Source of the DNA: Nocardioides daeguensis | Lineage (GTDB): Bacteria > Actinomycetota > Actinomycetes > Propionibacteriales > Nocardioidaceae | Reading direction: 5' to 3' | Length of the DNA stretch: 64,000 nucleotides | NCBI RefSeq assembly: GCF_019192965.1 | Contig: NZ_JAHTKU010000008.1 | Location: 266,279 to 330,278 of the forward strand | Shown: piece by piece, positions 23,732 through 33,413 of the stretch | How positions within the stretch are numbered: position 1 is the stretch's first letter | Layout of the letters: each line of letters begins with the position of its first letter | The notes under the pieces: generated by a model | Database searches by the model: none | The model's input: only the letters and a program-made list of their open reading frames with translations | What the model was told of the DNA's origin: nothing | Position numbers and translations under genes: made by a program

Positions 23732-24996
23732 AGGCCTTCTGGGCGGCCCTGCCCACCGAGGGCCGCTGGCTGCTGTCGACGGTCGCGATCCAGACCCTGG
23801 GCCGCGGCCTGACCCTGCCGTTCACGCTGATCTACCTGCACGAGGTCCGCGGCTTCGAGCTCGGCCTGTCCGGCACCTTGATGGCGCTGATCGCGGTCGT
23901 CGGGTTCCTGGTGACCGGGCCGGGCGGCGCGCTGGTCGACCGGTACGGCGCCCGCGCGGTGCTCCTGGTCGGCCTGGCCGCGATGATCGCCGGCAACCTC
24001 GTCCTGGCCTTCGCGACGACGCCGGCGGTGGCCGCCCTGGCACTGGTGCTGGTCGGGTTCAACTTCGGGGTCTCGTGGCCGGCGTTCAACGCGCTGATCG
24101 CGGCGGTGGTGAGCGGTGAGCTGCGTCAGCAGTACTTCGGCATCAACTTCGCCCTGGTCAACCTCGGGATCGGCGTCGGCGGGGTGGTCGGCGGCCTGTT
24201 CGCCGACGTCGACCGGCCGGACACGTTCACCGCGATCTTCGTCGGCGACGCGCTGACCGGGCTGGTGCCGCTCGCGCTGCTGCTGGGCCCGCTACGCCAC
24301 GTCCACGGCCGCGCTCCCGCGCCGGAGGACGGCTCCGCGCCGGCGAGCGTCGGCTACCTCACCATCCTCCGGCAGCCGGCGGTGCGCTGGCTGACCCTGC
24401 TCACCTTCGTCGGCACCTTCATCGGCTACGGCCAGCACGAGGCCGGCTTCCCGGGCTTCGCTCGCCAGGCCGCCGAGGTATCGACCCGCACCGTCGGTCT
24501 GGCGTTCGCGGTCAACACCGTGGTGATCGTGGTCCTGCAGTTCTCGGTGCTCAACCGGATCAAGCGCCACCTGCGCACGCGGGTGATGGTGGTGATGGCC
24601 CTGATCTGGGCGGTGGCCTGGGGGCTGCTCGGCGCGGCCGGCGTCGTCCCGGGTGGCGCCCTGGCGGTCGCGGGCGTGCTCGCCTACATGGCGGTCTTCG
24701 CGCTCGGCGAGACCCTGCTCCAGCCCACGGTGCCGGCGATGGCCAACGACCTCGCGACCGACCACACCCGTGGCCGCTACAACGCGATCACCGCGGCGGC
24801 CTTCCAGGGCGGCGCGATCGCGGGCCCCGTGGTTGCCGGGTACCTGCTCGAGCACGGCCTCGCGGCGGCCTACATCGCGACCATGGTGACGGGCTGTGCA
24901 GCGATCGCGGCGATGGCGCTGGTGCTCGAACGGCACGTCCCGGCGGCCGCCAACGGGGGTGTCGGCGTGGCGTCCCCCACACCCGAGGTGGTTTGA
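23728..24996 (+). CDS. MFS transporter, first of a tandem pair
   Basis: A 422-residue membrane protein with about 12 hydrophobic segments and the MFS loop DRYGARAVLL after the second. RHLRTRVMVVM is the corresponding second-half loop. The GTG at 23728 overlaps the TfoX-N stop (GTGA). It is a close paralogue of the next gene: KAFWAALPTEGRWLLSTVAI here versus KSFWTALPAEGRWLLSTVAI there, with matching order throughout. Substrate unknown; a drug efflux role is the usual default for this group. Confidence 0.87.
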   Translation: MKAFWAALPTEGRWLLSTVAIQTLGRGLTLPFTLIYLHEVRGFELGLSGTLMALIAVVGFLVTGPGGALVDRYGARAVLLVGLAAMIAGNLVLAFATTPAVAALALVLVGFNFGVSWPAFNALIAAVVSGELRQQYFGINFALVNLGIGVGGVVGGLFADVDRPDTFTAIFVGDALTGLVPLALLLGPLRHVHGRAPAPEDGSAPASVGYLTILRQPAVRWLTLLTFVGTFIGYGQHEAGFPGFARQAAEVSTRTVGLAFAVNTVVIVVLQFSVLNRIKRHLRTRVMVVMALIWAVAWGLLGAAGVVPGGALAVAGVLAYMAVFALGETLLQPTVPAMANDLATDHTRGRYNAITAAAFQGGAIAGPVVAGYLLEHGLAAAYIATMVTGCAAIAAMALVLERHVPAAANGGVGVASPTPEVV

Positions 24997-25065
24997 CCCC
25001 GCACAATTTCGTGGCGACCTTGCCGCATCCGTAAAGTTTTCGGTTGTGAAGCGCCCGGTCCACGC

Positions 25066-26340
25066 ATGATCTCGTTGAAGTCGTTCTGGACCGCACTTCC
25101 CGCCGAAGGCCGGTGGCTGCTGTCCACCGTCGCGATCTCCACGCTCGGCCGCGGCCTGGTGCTGCCCTTCACCTTGATCTACCTCCACGAGGTGCGCGGC
25201 TTCGGACTCGGCCTGTCCGGCGTGCTGATGGCGACCATCGCCGTCGCCGCCTTCGTGGTGACCGGCCCCAGTGGCGCCCTGACCGACCGGTACGGCGCCC
25301 GCGCGGTCATGCTCGGCGGCCAGTCGTCGATGGTGCTCGGCACCGTGCTGCTCGCCTTCGCCACGACCCCGGCCAGCGCAGCGGTGGCGCTCGTCCTGGT
25401 GGGGGTCAACTTCGGCTCCTCGATGCCGGCGTTCAACTCGCTCATCGCGACGGTCGTCGAGGGCGAGGTGCGCCAGCAGTACTTCGGCGTCAACTTCGCA
25501 CTCATCAACCTCGGTCTCGGCGTCGGCGGCATCGTCGGCGGCCTGTTCGCCGACGTCGCCCGGCCGGAGACGTTCACTGCGATCTACCTCGCCGACGCGA
25601 CCTCCGGCCTGATCCCGCTGGCGCTCTTCCTCGGCCCGCTGCGGCACGTCCACGGCCGCGTGCTCCACGCGCCGCGCAACCTGGAGGCCGGGGCCGCGCC
25701 CGGGTACCGCACCATCCTGCGCAGCCCGGCCGTGCGCTGGCTGACGCTGCTCACCTTCGTGGCCACCTTCATCGGCTACGGCCAGTTCGAGGTCGGCCTG
25801 CCCGCGTTCGCCCGTGGCGACGCCGGGTTGTCGACCGAGATGATCGGGGTCGGCTTCGCCCTGAACACCTTCGTGATCGTGGCCTTCCAGTTCACCGTGA
25901 TGGGCCGGATCCGCGGCCGGCGGCGCACCCGGGTGCTCTCCGTGATGGCTCTGCTGTGGGCGGCCGCCTGGTTGCTGATGGGCGCCGGCGCCCTGGCCCC
26001 CGGCAGCGCCCTCGCCGTCACCGGTCTGCTCGGCTTCGGGATCGTCTTCGGCATCGGCGAGACCCTGCTCCAGCCCACCCTGCCCGCGATCAACAACGAC
26101 CTCGCTCCCGACCACCTGCGGGGGCGCTACAACGCGCTCAACTCCGCGGCCGTGCAGGCCGCCACCGTCGCCGGACCGGTCGTCGCCGGGCTCCTGCTCG
26201 AGCGCGGGCACGGGACCGCGCTCATCGCGCTGATGGTGCTCGGCTGCGGCGCGATCGCCGTCGTGGCGACAGTGCTCGAGCGGCACCTCCCGGCTACGGT
26301 GAACGGCCGGCCGGCCGTCGTACCGGAACCGGTCGGGTAG
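25066..26340 (+). CDS. MFS transporter, second of a tandem pair
   Basis: A 424-residue paralogue of the preceding gene, aligned end to end, with DRYGARAVMLG after helix 2 and RGRRRTRVLSVM in the second half. The 69-base spacer before it is less GC-rich and holds AAAGTTTTCGG, so it may have a separate promoter. Its stop lies 3 bases from the convergent sortase stop, leaving no room for a terminator. The loops between helices 6 and 7 differ most between the two copies, suggesting different cargo. Confidence 0.87.
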   Translation: MISLKSFWTALPAEGRWLLSTVAISTLGRGLVLPFTLIYLHEVRGFGLGLSGVLMATIAVAAFVVTGPSGALTDRYGARAVMLGGQSSMVLGTVLLAFATTPASAAVALVLVGVNFGSSMPAFNSLIATVVEGEVRQQYFGVNFALINLGLGVGGIVGGLFADVARPETFTAIYLADATSGLIPLALFLGPLRHVHGRVLHAPRNLEAGAAPGYRTILRSPAVRWLTLLTFVATFIGYGQFEVGLPAFARGDAGLSTEMIGVGFALNTFVIVAFQFTVMGRIRGRRRTRVLSVMALLWAAAWLLMGAGALAPGSALAVTGLLGFGIVFGIGETLLQPTLPAINNDLAPDHLRGRYNALNSAAVQAATVAGPVVAGLLLERGHGTALIALMVLGCGAIAVVATVLERHLPATVNGRPAVVPEPVG

Positions 26341-26343
26341 CCG

Positions 26344-27018
26344 TCAGGCAGCCGTGGCCGGGCTGGCGAACCACAGCGTGCGGTGCGTCCAGTTCCCGGG
26401 GCCGAGGCGCTTGCCCGAGCAGACCACGATCACGACCTCCGGCGGCCCGTCGGCGGCGTCCCAGCCGGGGAAGCCGGCGCTGGCGAGCACCTCGGTCCGC
26501 TCGGTGACGGTGTAGCAGGCGGTCCGGCGGGTCTCGCCCTTCCCGGCCGCGAGCACGAGCCGACCGCCGACGTCGAGGCCGGCGAGCAGCTTGTTGCCCA
26601 TCGCGGTGCCGTCGGGCCAGGTGTGGGTGTTGAGCAGCACGTGGCCCGCAGCCGAGCCGGGCTCGATGCCGCCGCGGTCCCAGGCGAAGGCCAGCTTGTC
26701 GGCGACCGGGGGGACACCGGGCACGCCCGCCGCGTCACGCGGCAACGCCAGCACCCGCGCCTTCCGGGTGACCCCGGGGACGCTGATCGTCGTCGGGACG
26801 AACCCTGCGCTCGCCTGCCGGGCGCACGGGTCCGGCGCGGGGGCCGGGGCCGGAGTCGGAGTGGGAGTCGGGGTGGGCGCTGCGGGCGTCGGTACGGCGG
26901 CCGGCCGCTCGGGCTCGTCACCACCGCGCAGCAGCAATCCGGCGCACAGGACCGCCAGCACGACCACGCCCGCGACCAGCGCGAGCTCGCTCCGCCGACG
27001 CTCCTCCTCCACAGCCAC
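26344..27018 (-). CDS. Class F-like sortase
   Basis: A 224-residue membrane-anchored transpeptidase-like protein. Residues 12-31 are a signal anchor, 40-64 a Pro/Thr/Ala-rich spacer, and the sortase barrel starts about 78 (ISVPGVTRKARVLAL). The catalytic triad is visible: His132 (LLNTHTWPDG), Cys200 (VIVVCSGKR) and Arg213 (THRTLWFA). This matches actinobacterial class F sortases, whose substrates are mostly unknown. No LPXTG protein was found in the window. GTG 27018 is used; it has a CACAAT box 6 bases upstream. Divergent from lhr. Confidence 0.85.
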   Translation of the reverse strand: MAVEEERRRSELALVAGVVVLAVLCAGLLLRGGDEPERPAAVPTPAAPTPTPTPTPAPAPAPDPCARQASAGFVPTTISVPGVTRKARVLALPRDAAGVPGVPPVADKLAFAWDRGGIEPGSAAGHVLLNTHTWPDGTAMGNKLLAGLDVGGRLVLAAGKGETRRTACYTVTERTEVLASAGFPGWDAADGPPEVVIVVCSGKRLGPGNWTHRTLWFASPATAA

Positions 27019-27065
27019 GGGCCCATTGTGACGGCCGTGTCGGTGGCGTGCGGGAGGATGACGGA

Positions 27066-30000
27066 ATGGAGGACCCCCTGGCCCGGTTCAGCGAGGCGAC
27101 GCGCACGTGGTTCCGTGCCGCGTTCGCCGAGCCCACCGCCGCCCAGGTGGGCGCGTGGGACGCGATCGCGCGGGGCCACCACACCCTCGTCGTCGCGCCG
27201 ACCGGTTCCGGCAAGACGCTCAGCGCCTTCCTCGCCAGCCTCGACCGGCTGCTCACCACGCCGGCACCCGACGACCGGCGCCACCGCACCCGGGTCCTCT
27301 ACGTCTCCCCGCTCAAGGCGCTCGCGGTCGACGTCGAGCGCAACCTGCGCGCCCCGCTCACCGGCATCCGGCAGACCGCGGAGCGGATCGGGTTTCGAGG
27401 CTCGGCCGCGGGCGGCCTCACACCTCAACCAACGGTGGGGCTGCCCGAGGTGAGCGTCGGCATCCGGTCCGGCGACACCCCCGCCAACGAACGGCGTCGG
27501 CTCGCCACCCGGCCCCCCGACGTGCTCATCACGACGCCCGAGTCGCTCTTCCTCATCCTCACCAGCCAGGCCCGGGAGACCCTGCGCGGCGTCGAGACGA
27601 TCATCGTCGACGAGGTGCACGCGGTGGCCGGCACCAAGCGCGGCGCCCACCTCGCGCTCAGCCTCGAGCGGCTCGACGCCCTGCTCCCCCGGCCCGCCCA
27701 ACGGGTCGGGCTGTCGGCCACGGTCCGGCCCACCGAGGAGGTGGCCCGGTTCCTCGGCGGCACCGCGCCGGTCGAGATCGTCGCCCCACCCACCCGCAAG
27801 GAGTGGGACCTGCGGGTCGAGGTTCCCGTCGAGGACATGACCGAGCTCGGCCAGGTGGTCGAGGACGACGACCCCACCGCACCGCCGAGCCGGGCGAGCA
27901 TCTGGCCGCACGTCGAGCAACGGGTCGCCGAGCTGATCGGCGAGCACCGCTCGACGATCGTGTTCACCAACGGCCGGCGGACGGCGGAGCGGCTGACCGC
28001 ACGCCTCAACGAGATCGCCGCCGAGATGACGACCGACGGCATCACGCCCCCGGCGCAGGTGATGGCGCAGTCCGGAGCCGCCGCCGGCGCCCCACCGGTG
28101 CTGGCGCGCACCCACCACGGCTCGGTCTCCAAGGAGCAGCGCGCGCTCGTCGAGGACGACCTCAAGTCCGGCCGGTTGCCGGCGGTGGTCGCCACCAGCA
28201 GTCTCGAGCTCGGCATCGACATGGGTGCCGTCGACCTGGTCCTCCAGATCGCCTCGCCCCCCAGCGTCGCGAGCGCCCTCCAGCGCGTGGGGCGTGCCGG
28301 CCACCAGGTCGGCGAGACCTCGACCGGAGTCTTCTTCCCCCAGCACCGCGGCGACCTGGCGCCCGCCGCCGTGGCGGTGGCCCGGATGCGCACCGGCGGC
28401 ATCGAGGCGCTCCGTGTGCCGGCCAACCCGCTGGACGTGCTGGCCCAGCAGGTCGTCGCCGCGACCGCGGTCGACGAGTGGGACGTCGACGAGCTGTTCG
28501 CGCTGGTCCGGCGCAGTGCGCCCTACGCCCACCTCCCCCGCTCGGCCTACGACGCGGTGCTCGACCTGCTCGCCGGGCGCTACCCCTCCGACGAGTTCGC
28601 CGAGCTGCGCCCGCGGGTCACCTGGGACCGGGTCACCGGGGTCGTCACCGGGCGCCCGGGCGCCCAGCGGCTGGCCGTCACGAGCGGTGGCACCATCCCC
28701 GACCGCGGCCTCTACGGCGTCTTCCTCGCCGGCGAGGGCACCAACCGCCGGGTCGGCGAGCTCGACGAGGAGATGGTCTACGAGAGCCGGGTCGGCGACG
28801 TGTTCGCCCTCGGCGCGACCAGCTGGCGGATCGAGGACATCACCCACGACCGGGTGATCGTCACCCCCGCGCCCGGCGTCCCCGGGCGCCTGCCGTTCTG
28901 GAAGGGCGACACCGCCGGACGTCCGACCGAGCTCGGCGAGGCGATCGGTGCGTTCACCCGTGAGCTCGCCGCGCTGCCCGACGCCGACGCGCAGGCCCGG
29001 GCGCGGGAGGTCGGGCTCGTCGCCAACGCCGCCGCCAACCTGGTCGCCTACCTGCGGGAGCAGGTCGAGGCGACCCGGGTGCTGCCCAGCGACACCACCG
29101 TCCTGGTCGAGCGCTTCCGTGACGAGCTCGGCGACTGGCGCCTCGCCGTCCACTCCCCCTACGGCACCGCCGTCCACGCGCCCTGGGCGCTGGCCATCAA
29201 CGCCCGGCTGCGGGAGCGCTACGGCGTCGACGGGCAGGCCCTGGCCTCCGACGACGGCATCGTGATCCGGATCCCCGACACCGACGCCGACGCACCCGGC
29301 GCCGACCTGATCGCGTTCGAGCCCGACGAGATCGAGGAGATCGTCACCCGAGAGGTCGGCGGGTCCGCGCTCTTCGCCGCCCGGTTCCGCGAGTGCGCCG
29401 CGCGGGCCCTGCTGCTCCCCCGCCGCGATCCCGGCCGGCGCTCTCCGCTGTGGCAGCAGCGTCAGCGGGCCGCCGCCCTGCTCGAGGTCGCCGCCCGCTA
29501 CCCGGCCTTCCCCATCGTGCTCGAGACCGTCCGTGAGGTTCTCAACGACGTCTACGACCTGCCGGGCCTGACCACCCTGCTGCGCCGGGTCGACCAGCGT
29601 GAGGTCACGGTCACCGAGGTCGAGACGACCCAGCCCTCGCCGTACTCGCGGACGTTGATGTTCGGCTACGTCGCCCAGTTCGTCTACGAGGGCGACTCGC
29701 CGCTCGCCGAGCGCCGAGCCGCCGCGCTCACCCTCGACCAGGGCCTGCTCGCCGAGCTGCTCGGTCGTGCCGAGCTGCGCGAGCTGCTCGACCCCGACGT
29801 GCTCGCCGAGGTCGAGGCCGAGCTCCAGCGCACCACCCCCGAGCGTCGCGCGCGTGACGCCGAGGGCCTGGTCGACCTGCTCCGCCTGCTCGGCCCGCTC
29901 ACCGCCGCCGAGGTCGCCGCCCGCTCCCGCGACGACGCCCCGGTCGCCGACTGGCTCGCCGACCTGGTGACCGCGCGGCGGGCGGTCGAGGTCCGGATGC

Positions 30001-31652
30001 CGTACGGCGACGCCTGGGCCGTCGTCGAGGACGTCGCCCGGCTGCGTGACGGCCTGGGCGTCCCGGCCCCGCCCGGCACCCCCGCCGCCTTCACCGAGCC
30101 CGTCGACGACCCGCTCGCCGACCTGGTGGGCCGCTACGCCCGCACCCACGGGCCGTTCACCGCCGAGCAGGTGGCGACCCGGCTCGGTCTGGGCGTGGCA
30201 GTGGTCCGCCACACCCTGCAGCGGCTGGAGGCGCACGGCCGGGTGCTGTCCGGCGAGTTCCGGCCGGTCGGCGCGGGCGAGGAGTGGTGCGACGTCGAGG
30301 TGCTGCGCCGGCTGCGGAGACGCTCGCTGGCCCGGCTTCGCCACGAGATCGAGCCGGTCGAGCCGACCACGCTGGCCCGGTTCTCGACCGCATGGCACCA
30401 GGTTTCGACAGGCTCAACCACCGGTGGGGGCAAGGGCCCCCGCGGCGTCGACGGCCTGCTCCACACCCTCGAGCAGCTCGCCGGAGCCCCGGTGCCGGCC
30501 AGCGCGCTGGAGTCGCTCGTGCTCCCGGCCCGGGTGCGCGACTACGAGCCGGCGCTGCTCGACGAGCTGACCGCGACCGGCGAGGTCGTGTGGTCCGGGC
30601 ACGGCGCGCTGCCCGGCAGCGACGGCTGGGTCTCGCTCCACCTCGCCGACCGTGCGCACCTCACGCTCCCCGCCCCCGGTCCCGTGGAGGACCCGCTCCA
30701 CCGGCGGGTCCTCGACGCGCTCGCACCGGGCGGCGCCTGGTTCTTCCGACAGGTCGCCGACCAGGTCGCCCGTGCCTGTCTCGACGCCGGCGAGGACGCG
30801 CCCCTCGACGACGCCGTCAGCTCCGCCCTCTGGGCGCTGGTGTGGAGCGGCCACCTCACCAACGACACGCTCACTCCGCTCCGCGCCCTGACCCGCTCGG
30901 GCCGCGCGGCCCATCGCACCCGCCGCGCCCCGGCCCGCCCCGGACGCGTCGCCCGCACCGGCCCGCCCGAGACCGCCGGCCGCTGGTCGCTGCTGCCCGC
31001 GATCGACACCGACCCGACCCGACGGGCCCACGCCGCCGCCGAGCAGCTGCTCGAGCGCCACGGCGTCGTGACCCGGGGTGCCGTCGTCAACGAGCGGGTG
31101 CCGGGCGGCTTCGCCGCGGTCTACAAGGTGCTCAGCGCCTTCGAGGACGCCGGCCGCTGTCGCCGGGGGTACTTCGTCGAAGGCCTGGGCGCGGCCCAGT
31201 TCGGCACCGCCGGGGCCGTCGACCGGCTGCGGTCCTTCTCCACCCCGCTCGGGGAGGACCTCGAGGCCAAGCCGGTCGCCGTCGCTCTCGCCGCCACCGA
31301 CCCGGCCAACCCCTACGGCGCCGCGCTGCCCTGGCCGAGCGCCGAGCGGGAGCAGGAGAGCGGACACCGCCCGGGCCGCAAGGCGGGCGCGCTCGTGGTG
31401 CTGGTCGACGGTGCGCTGGTCCTCTACGTCGAGCGCGGCGGGCGCACACTGCTCACCTGGACCGAGGACCTCGACCTGCTCACCCCGGCCGCCGAGGCGC
31501 TGTCGAGCGCCGTACGCCGCGGCACGCTCGGGCAGCTCACCGTCGAACGGGCCGACGGCACCGCCCTGCTCGGCAGCGGCGGACCGTTGCGCGACGCCCT
31601 CGCCGCCGCCGGGTTCGTCGCCACACCGCGGGGGCTCCGGGTCCGTGCCTGA
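27066..31652 (+). CDS. lhr: Lhr, large superfamily 2 DNA helicase
   Basis: A 1528-residue ATP-dependent 3'-5' DNA translocase of the full-length Lhr type. Residues 44-51 are Walker A (APTGSGKT), about 181 the DEVH box, and RVGRAGHQ motif VI near 410; then a winged helix, the Lhr core domain and a long C-terminal extension found in bacterial Lhr. Lhr acts in DNA repair, often linked to alkylation or crosslink damage. ATG 27066 with GGGAGG upstream. Two segments look foreign: GFRGSAAGGLTPQPT (encoded by 27391-27435) and HQVSTGSTTGG (30401-30428), both encoded by copies of dispersed repeats, in frame. It overlaps nei2 by 8 bases. Confidence 0.97.
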   Translation: MEDPLARFSEATRTWFRAAFAEPTAAQVGAWDAIARGHHTLVVAPTGSGKTLSAFLASLDRLLTTPAPDDRRHRTRVLYVSPLKALAVDVERNLRAPLTGIRQTAERIGFRGSAAGGLTPQPTVGLPEVSVGIRSGDTPANERRRLATRPPDVLITTPESLFLILTSQARETLRGVETIIVDEVHAVAGTKRGAHLALSLERLDALLPRPAQRVGLSATVRPTEEVARFLGGTAPVEIVAPPTRKEWDLRVEVPVEDMTELGQVVEDDDPTAPPSRASIWPHVEQRVAELIGEHRSTIVFTNGRRTAERLTARLNEIAAEMTTDGITPPAQVMAQSGAAAGAPPVLARTHHGSVSKEQRALVEDDLKSGRLPAVVATSSLELGIDMGAVDLVLQIASPPSVASALQRVGRAGHQVGETSTGVFFPQHRGDLAPAAVAVARMRTGGIEALRVPANPLDVLAQQVVAATAVDEWDVDELFALVRRSAPYAHLPRSAYDAVLDLLAGRYPSDEFAELRPRVTWDRVTGVVTGRPGAQRLAVTSGGTIPDRGLYGVFLAGEGTNRRVGELDEEMVYESRVGDVFALGATSWRIEDITHDRVIVTPAPGVPGRLPFWKGDTAGRPTELGEAIGAFTRELAALPDADAQARAREVGLVANAAANLVAYLREQVEATRVLPSDTTVLVERFRDELGDWRLAVHSPYGTAVHAPWALAINARLRERYGVDGQALASDDGIVIRIPDTDADAPGADLIAFEPDEIEEIVTREVGGSALFAARFRECAARALLLPRRDPGRRSPLWQQRQRAAALLEVAARYPAFPIVLETVREVLNDVYDLPGLTTLLRRVDQREVTVTEVETTQPSPYSRTLMFGYVAQFVYEGDSPLAERRAAALTLDQGLLAELLGRAELRELLDPDVLAEVEAELQRTTPERRARDAEGLVDLLRLLGPLTAAEVAARSRDDAPVADWLADLVTARRAVEVRMPYGDAWAVVEDVARLRDGLGVPAPPGTPAAFTEPVDDPLADLVGRYARTHGPFTAEQVATRLGLGVAVVRHTLQRLEAHGRVLSGEFRPVGAGEEWCDVEVLRRLRRRSLARLRHEIEPVEPTTLARFSTAWHQVSTGSTTGGGKGPRGVDGLLHTLEQLAGAPVPASALESLVLPARVRDYEPALLDELTATGEVVWSGHGALPGSDGWVSLHLADRAHLTLPAPGPVEDPLHRRVLDALAPGGAWFFRQVADQVARACLDAGEDAPLDDAVSSALWALVWSGHLTNDTLTPLRALTRSGRAAHRTRRAPARPGRVARTGPPETAGRWSLLPAIDTDPTRRAHAAAEQLLERHGVVTRGAVVNERVPGGFAAVYKVLSAFEDAGRCRRGYFVEGLGAAQFGTAGAVDRLRSFSTPLGEDLEAKPVAVALAATDPANPYGAALPWPSAEREQESGHRPGRKAGALVVLVDGALVLYVERGGRTLLTWTEDLDLLTPAAEALSSAVRRGTLGQLTVERADGTALLGSGGPLRDALAAAGFVATPRGLRVRA
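27391..27435. repeat. Dispersed 45-bp repeat inside lhr
   Basis: Starts GGTTTCGAGGCTCGG and ends CACCTCAACCAACGG. It is identical in 43 of 45 bases to 54094-54138 and is related to the arms at 2069-2155. The ends GGTT..GAGG / CCTCAACC and the inner GCCG-CGGG-CGGC form dyads. The length is a multiple of three and adds 15 codons to helicase domain 1 of Lhr, between QTAERI and the conserved SVGIRSGDTP segment. Confidence 0.85.
30401..30428. repeat. Shorter related repeat inside lhr
   Basis: GGTTTCGACAGGCTCAACCA followed by CCGGTGGG. It shares the GGTTTCGA...GGCTC and CTCAACCA parts of the 45-bp element and is in frame within the C-terminal part of Lhr, in what looks like a linker before GVDGLL. 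Confidence 0.65.
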
Positions 31653-32442
31653 GGGCGACGCGGTCCGGCGTACCGCCGACCGGCTCGACCGGGCTCTCGC
31701 CGGCCAGGTCCTCAACGGGTCCGACCTGCGGGTCCCCCAGCTCGCCACCACCGACCTGACCGGCGCCACCGTCGAGCGGACCGCCACCCACGGCAAGCAC
31801 CTGCTCACCCGGATGACGATGCCCGGCGGCACCTCGCTCACCCTGCACACCCACCTCAAGATGGAGGGCAGCTGGCGGGTGATCGCGCCCGGCGCCCGCT
31901 GGCCGGGCCCGGCCCACGACGCCCGGGTCGTGCTCCGCAGCGCCCGGGCGGAGGCCATCGGCTTCCTGCTCGGCGTGGTCGAGCTGCTGCCGACCGCCGA
32001 GGAGCCGTCCGTCGTCGGCCACCTGGGCCCGGACCTGCTCGGCGCCTGGAGCGCGGACGACGAGGCCGACGCGCTGGCCCGGCTCACCGCCCAGCCCGAC
32101 CGGGTCCTCGGCACCGCCCTGCTCGACCAGACCGTCGTCGCCGGGCTCGGCACGATCTGGCTCTCCGAGGTCTGCTTCGTCCAGGGCGTGCACCCGCAGT
32201 CGCCCGTCGCCGCCGTCGGGGACCCGTTGCGCCTGCTGCGCCGGGCGAGGCAGATGATCCGCTCCGGCCTCGAGCACGGCCAGCCGCTGACCACCGGCGA
32301 CCGGCGCAACCCGGTCTGGGTCTACCGCCGCCAGCGTCAGCCGTGCCTGCGCTGTCGCACCCTCGTCGAGGCCGGTCAGGTCGGCGACCCGGGCCGGGAG
32401 CGGACCACCTACTGGTGCCCCCGCTGCCAGCCGCGCGCGTGA
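31645..32442 (+). CDS. Nei2-type DNA glycosylase/AP lyase
   Basis: A 265-residue Fpg/Nei-family base-excision repair enzyme. Mature Pro-Glu at the N-terminus (MPEGDAVRR) supplies the Schiff-base proline and catalytic glutamate; the H2TH region is TALLDQTVVAGLGTIWLSEV, and the C-terminal zinc finger has CLRCR and CPRC cysteine pairs. The GTG at 31645 overlaps the end of lhr by 8 bases, so the two are coupled. An lhr-nei2 pair is common in actinobacteria. It is expected to remove oxidised bases; exact specificity is not evident. Confidence 0.94.
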   Translation: MPEGDAVRRTADRLDRALAGQVLNGSDLRVPQLATTDLTGATVERTATHGKHLLTRMTMPGGTSLTLHTHLKMEGSWRVIAPGARWPGPAHDARVVLRSARAEAIGFLLGVVELLPTAEEPSVVGHLGPDLLGAWSADDEADALARLTAQPDRVLGTALLDQTVVAGLGTIWLSEVCFVQGVHPQSPVAAVGDPLRLLRRARQMIRSGLEHGQPLTTGDRRNPVWVYRRQRQPCLRCRTLVEAGQVGDPGRERTTYWCPRCQPRA

Positions 32443-32457
32443 CCGGGGTCTCCCCGG
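32443..32457 (+). terminator. Hairpin after nei2
   Basis: CCGGGG-TCT-CCCCGG, a perfect 6-base stem right after the nei2 stop. No T-tract; probable terminator of lhr-nei2. Confidence 0.5.
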
Positions 32458-32498
32458 ACGTGCGGAACGCGACACCCACAATCGTTCGTTGACCAGGC

Positions 32499-33371
32499 AT
32501 GCACCAGCACTTCAACGGGCTCAAGACGGCCGGCCTGTTCGGCGCGATCTTCGCGCTGCTGCTCGCCGTCGGCGGACTGATCGCTGCCGCGACCGGCAGC
32601 TCGGCCTTCATCTGGATCTTCGCTCTGATCGGTGTCGGTACGACGGCCTACGGCTACTGGAACTCCGACAAGCTCGCCATCCGCGCGATGCACGCCTACC
32701 CGGTCTCGGAGTTCCAGCAGCCCGCGATGTACCGGATCGTGCGCGAGCTCTCCCAGCGCGCGGGCCAGCCGATGCCGGCGCTGTACGTCTCCCCCACCCA
32801 GGCGCCCAACGCGTTCGCGACCGGCCGCAACCCCCAGCACGCAGCCGTCTGCTGCACGGAGGGGATCCTCGGCCTGCTCGACGAGCGCGAGCTGCGCGGA
32901 GTGCTCGGCCACGAGCTGATGCACGTCTACAACCGCGACATCCTCACCGGCTCGGTCGCCGCCGCCGTCGCGGGCGTGATCAGCTCGGTCGCCCAGTTCC
33001 TGGCGTTCACGTCGTTCTTCGGCGGCGGCAACGACGAGGACCGCCCGAACCCGCTCGTCATGATCGCGACCGCCCTGCTCGCCCCGTTTGCGGCCGCGGT
33101 GATCCAGATGGCGATCAGCCGCACCCGCGAGTACGACGCCGACGAGGACGGCGCCCGTCTGACCGAGGACCCCCTGGCGCTCGCCTCGGCGCTGCGCAAG
33201 CTGGAGCTCGGCACCGCCCGCGCTCCCCTGGCCCCCACGCCCCAGCTGCAGAACGCCAGCCACATGATGATCGCGAACCCCTTCCGGGCCGCCGACGTGC
33301 AGAAGATGTTCTCCACCCACCCGCCGATGGCGGACCGGATCGCCCGGCTCGAGGCGATGTCGCGCCGCTGA
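32499..33371 (+). CDS. htpX: HtpX membrane metalloprotease
   Basis: A 290-residue M48 protease for quality control of membrane proteins. Two N-terminal membrane helices (about 9-31 and 36-53), the zinc site HELMH at residues 138-142, two further helices (about 152-170 and 185-205) and the third ligand in REYDADEDGA. Lengths and order are those of HtpX. It converges on clgR, a regulator of proteolysis genes, across a spacer full of palindromes; in actinobacteria ClgR often controls stress proteases, so the pairing may be functional. Confidence 0.95.
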   Translation: MHQHFNGLKTAGLFGAIFALLLAVGGLIAAATGSSAFIWIFALIGVGTTAYGYWNSDKLAIRAMHAYPVSEFQQPAMYRIVRELSQRAGQPMPALYVSPTQAPNAFATGRNPQHAAVCCTEGILGLLDERELRGVLGHELMHVYNRDILTGSVAAAVAGVISSVAQFLAFTSFFGGGNDEDRPNPLVMIATALLAPFAAAVIQMAISRTREYDADEDGARLTEDPLALASALRKLELGTARAPLAPTPQLQNASHMMIANPFRAADVQKMFSTHPPMADRIARLEAMSRR

Positions 33372-33413
33372 TCCGGCCACCTTCAGGCTGACGTAACCAG
33401 AGCCTGGACGACA

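Noticed and set aside
24292..26286. A 664-codon frame antisense to the MFS pair
   Set aside because: Translation is repetitive His/Gly/Arg; the plus strand encodes two clear transporters.
26430..30398. A 1322-codon frame antisense to lhr
   Set aside because: Shadow of the helicase gene; no recognisable motif, and it crosses the sortase gene.
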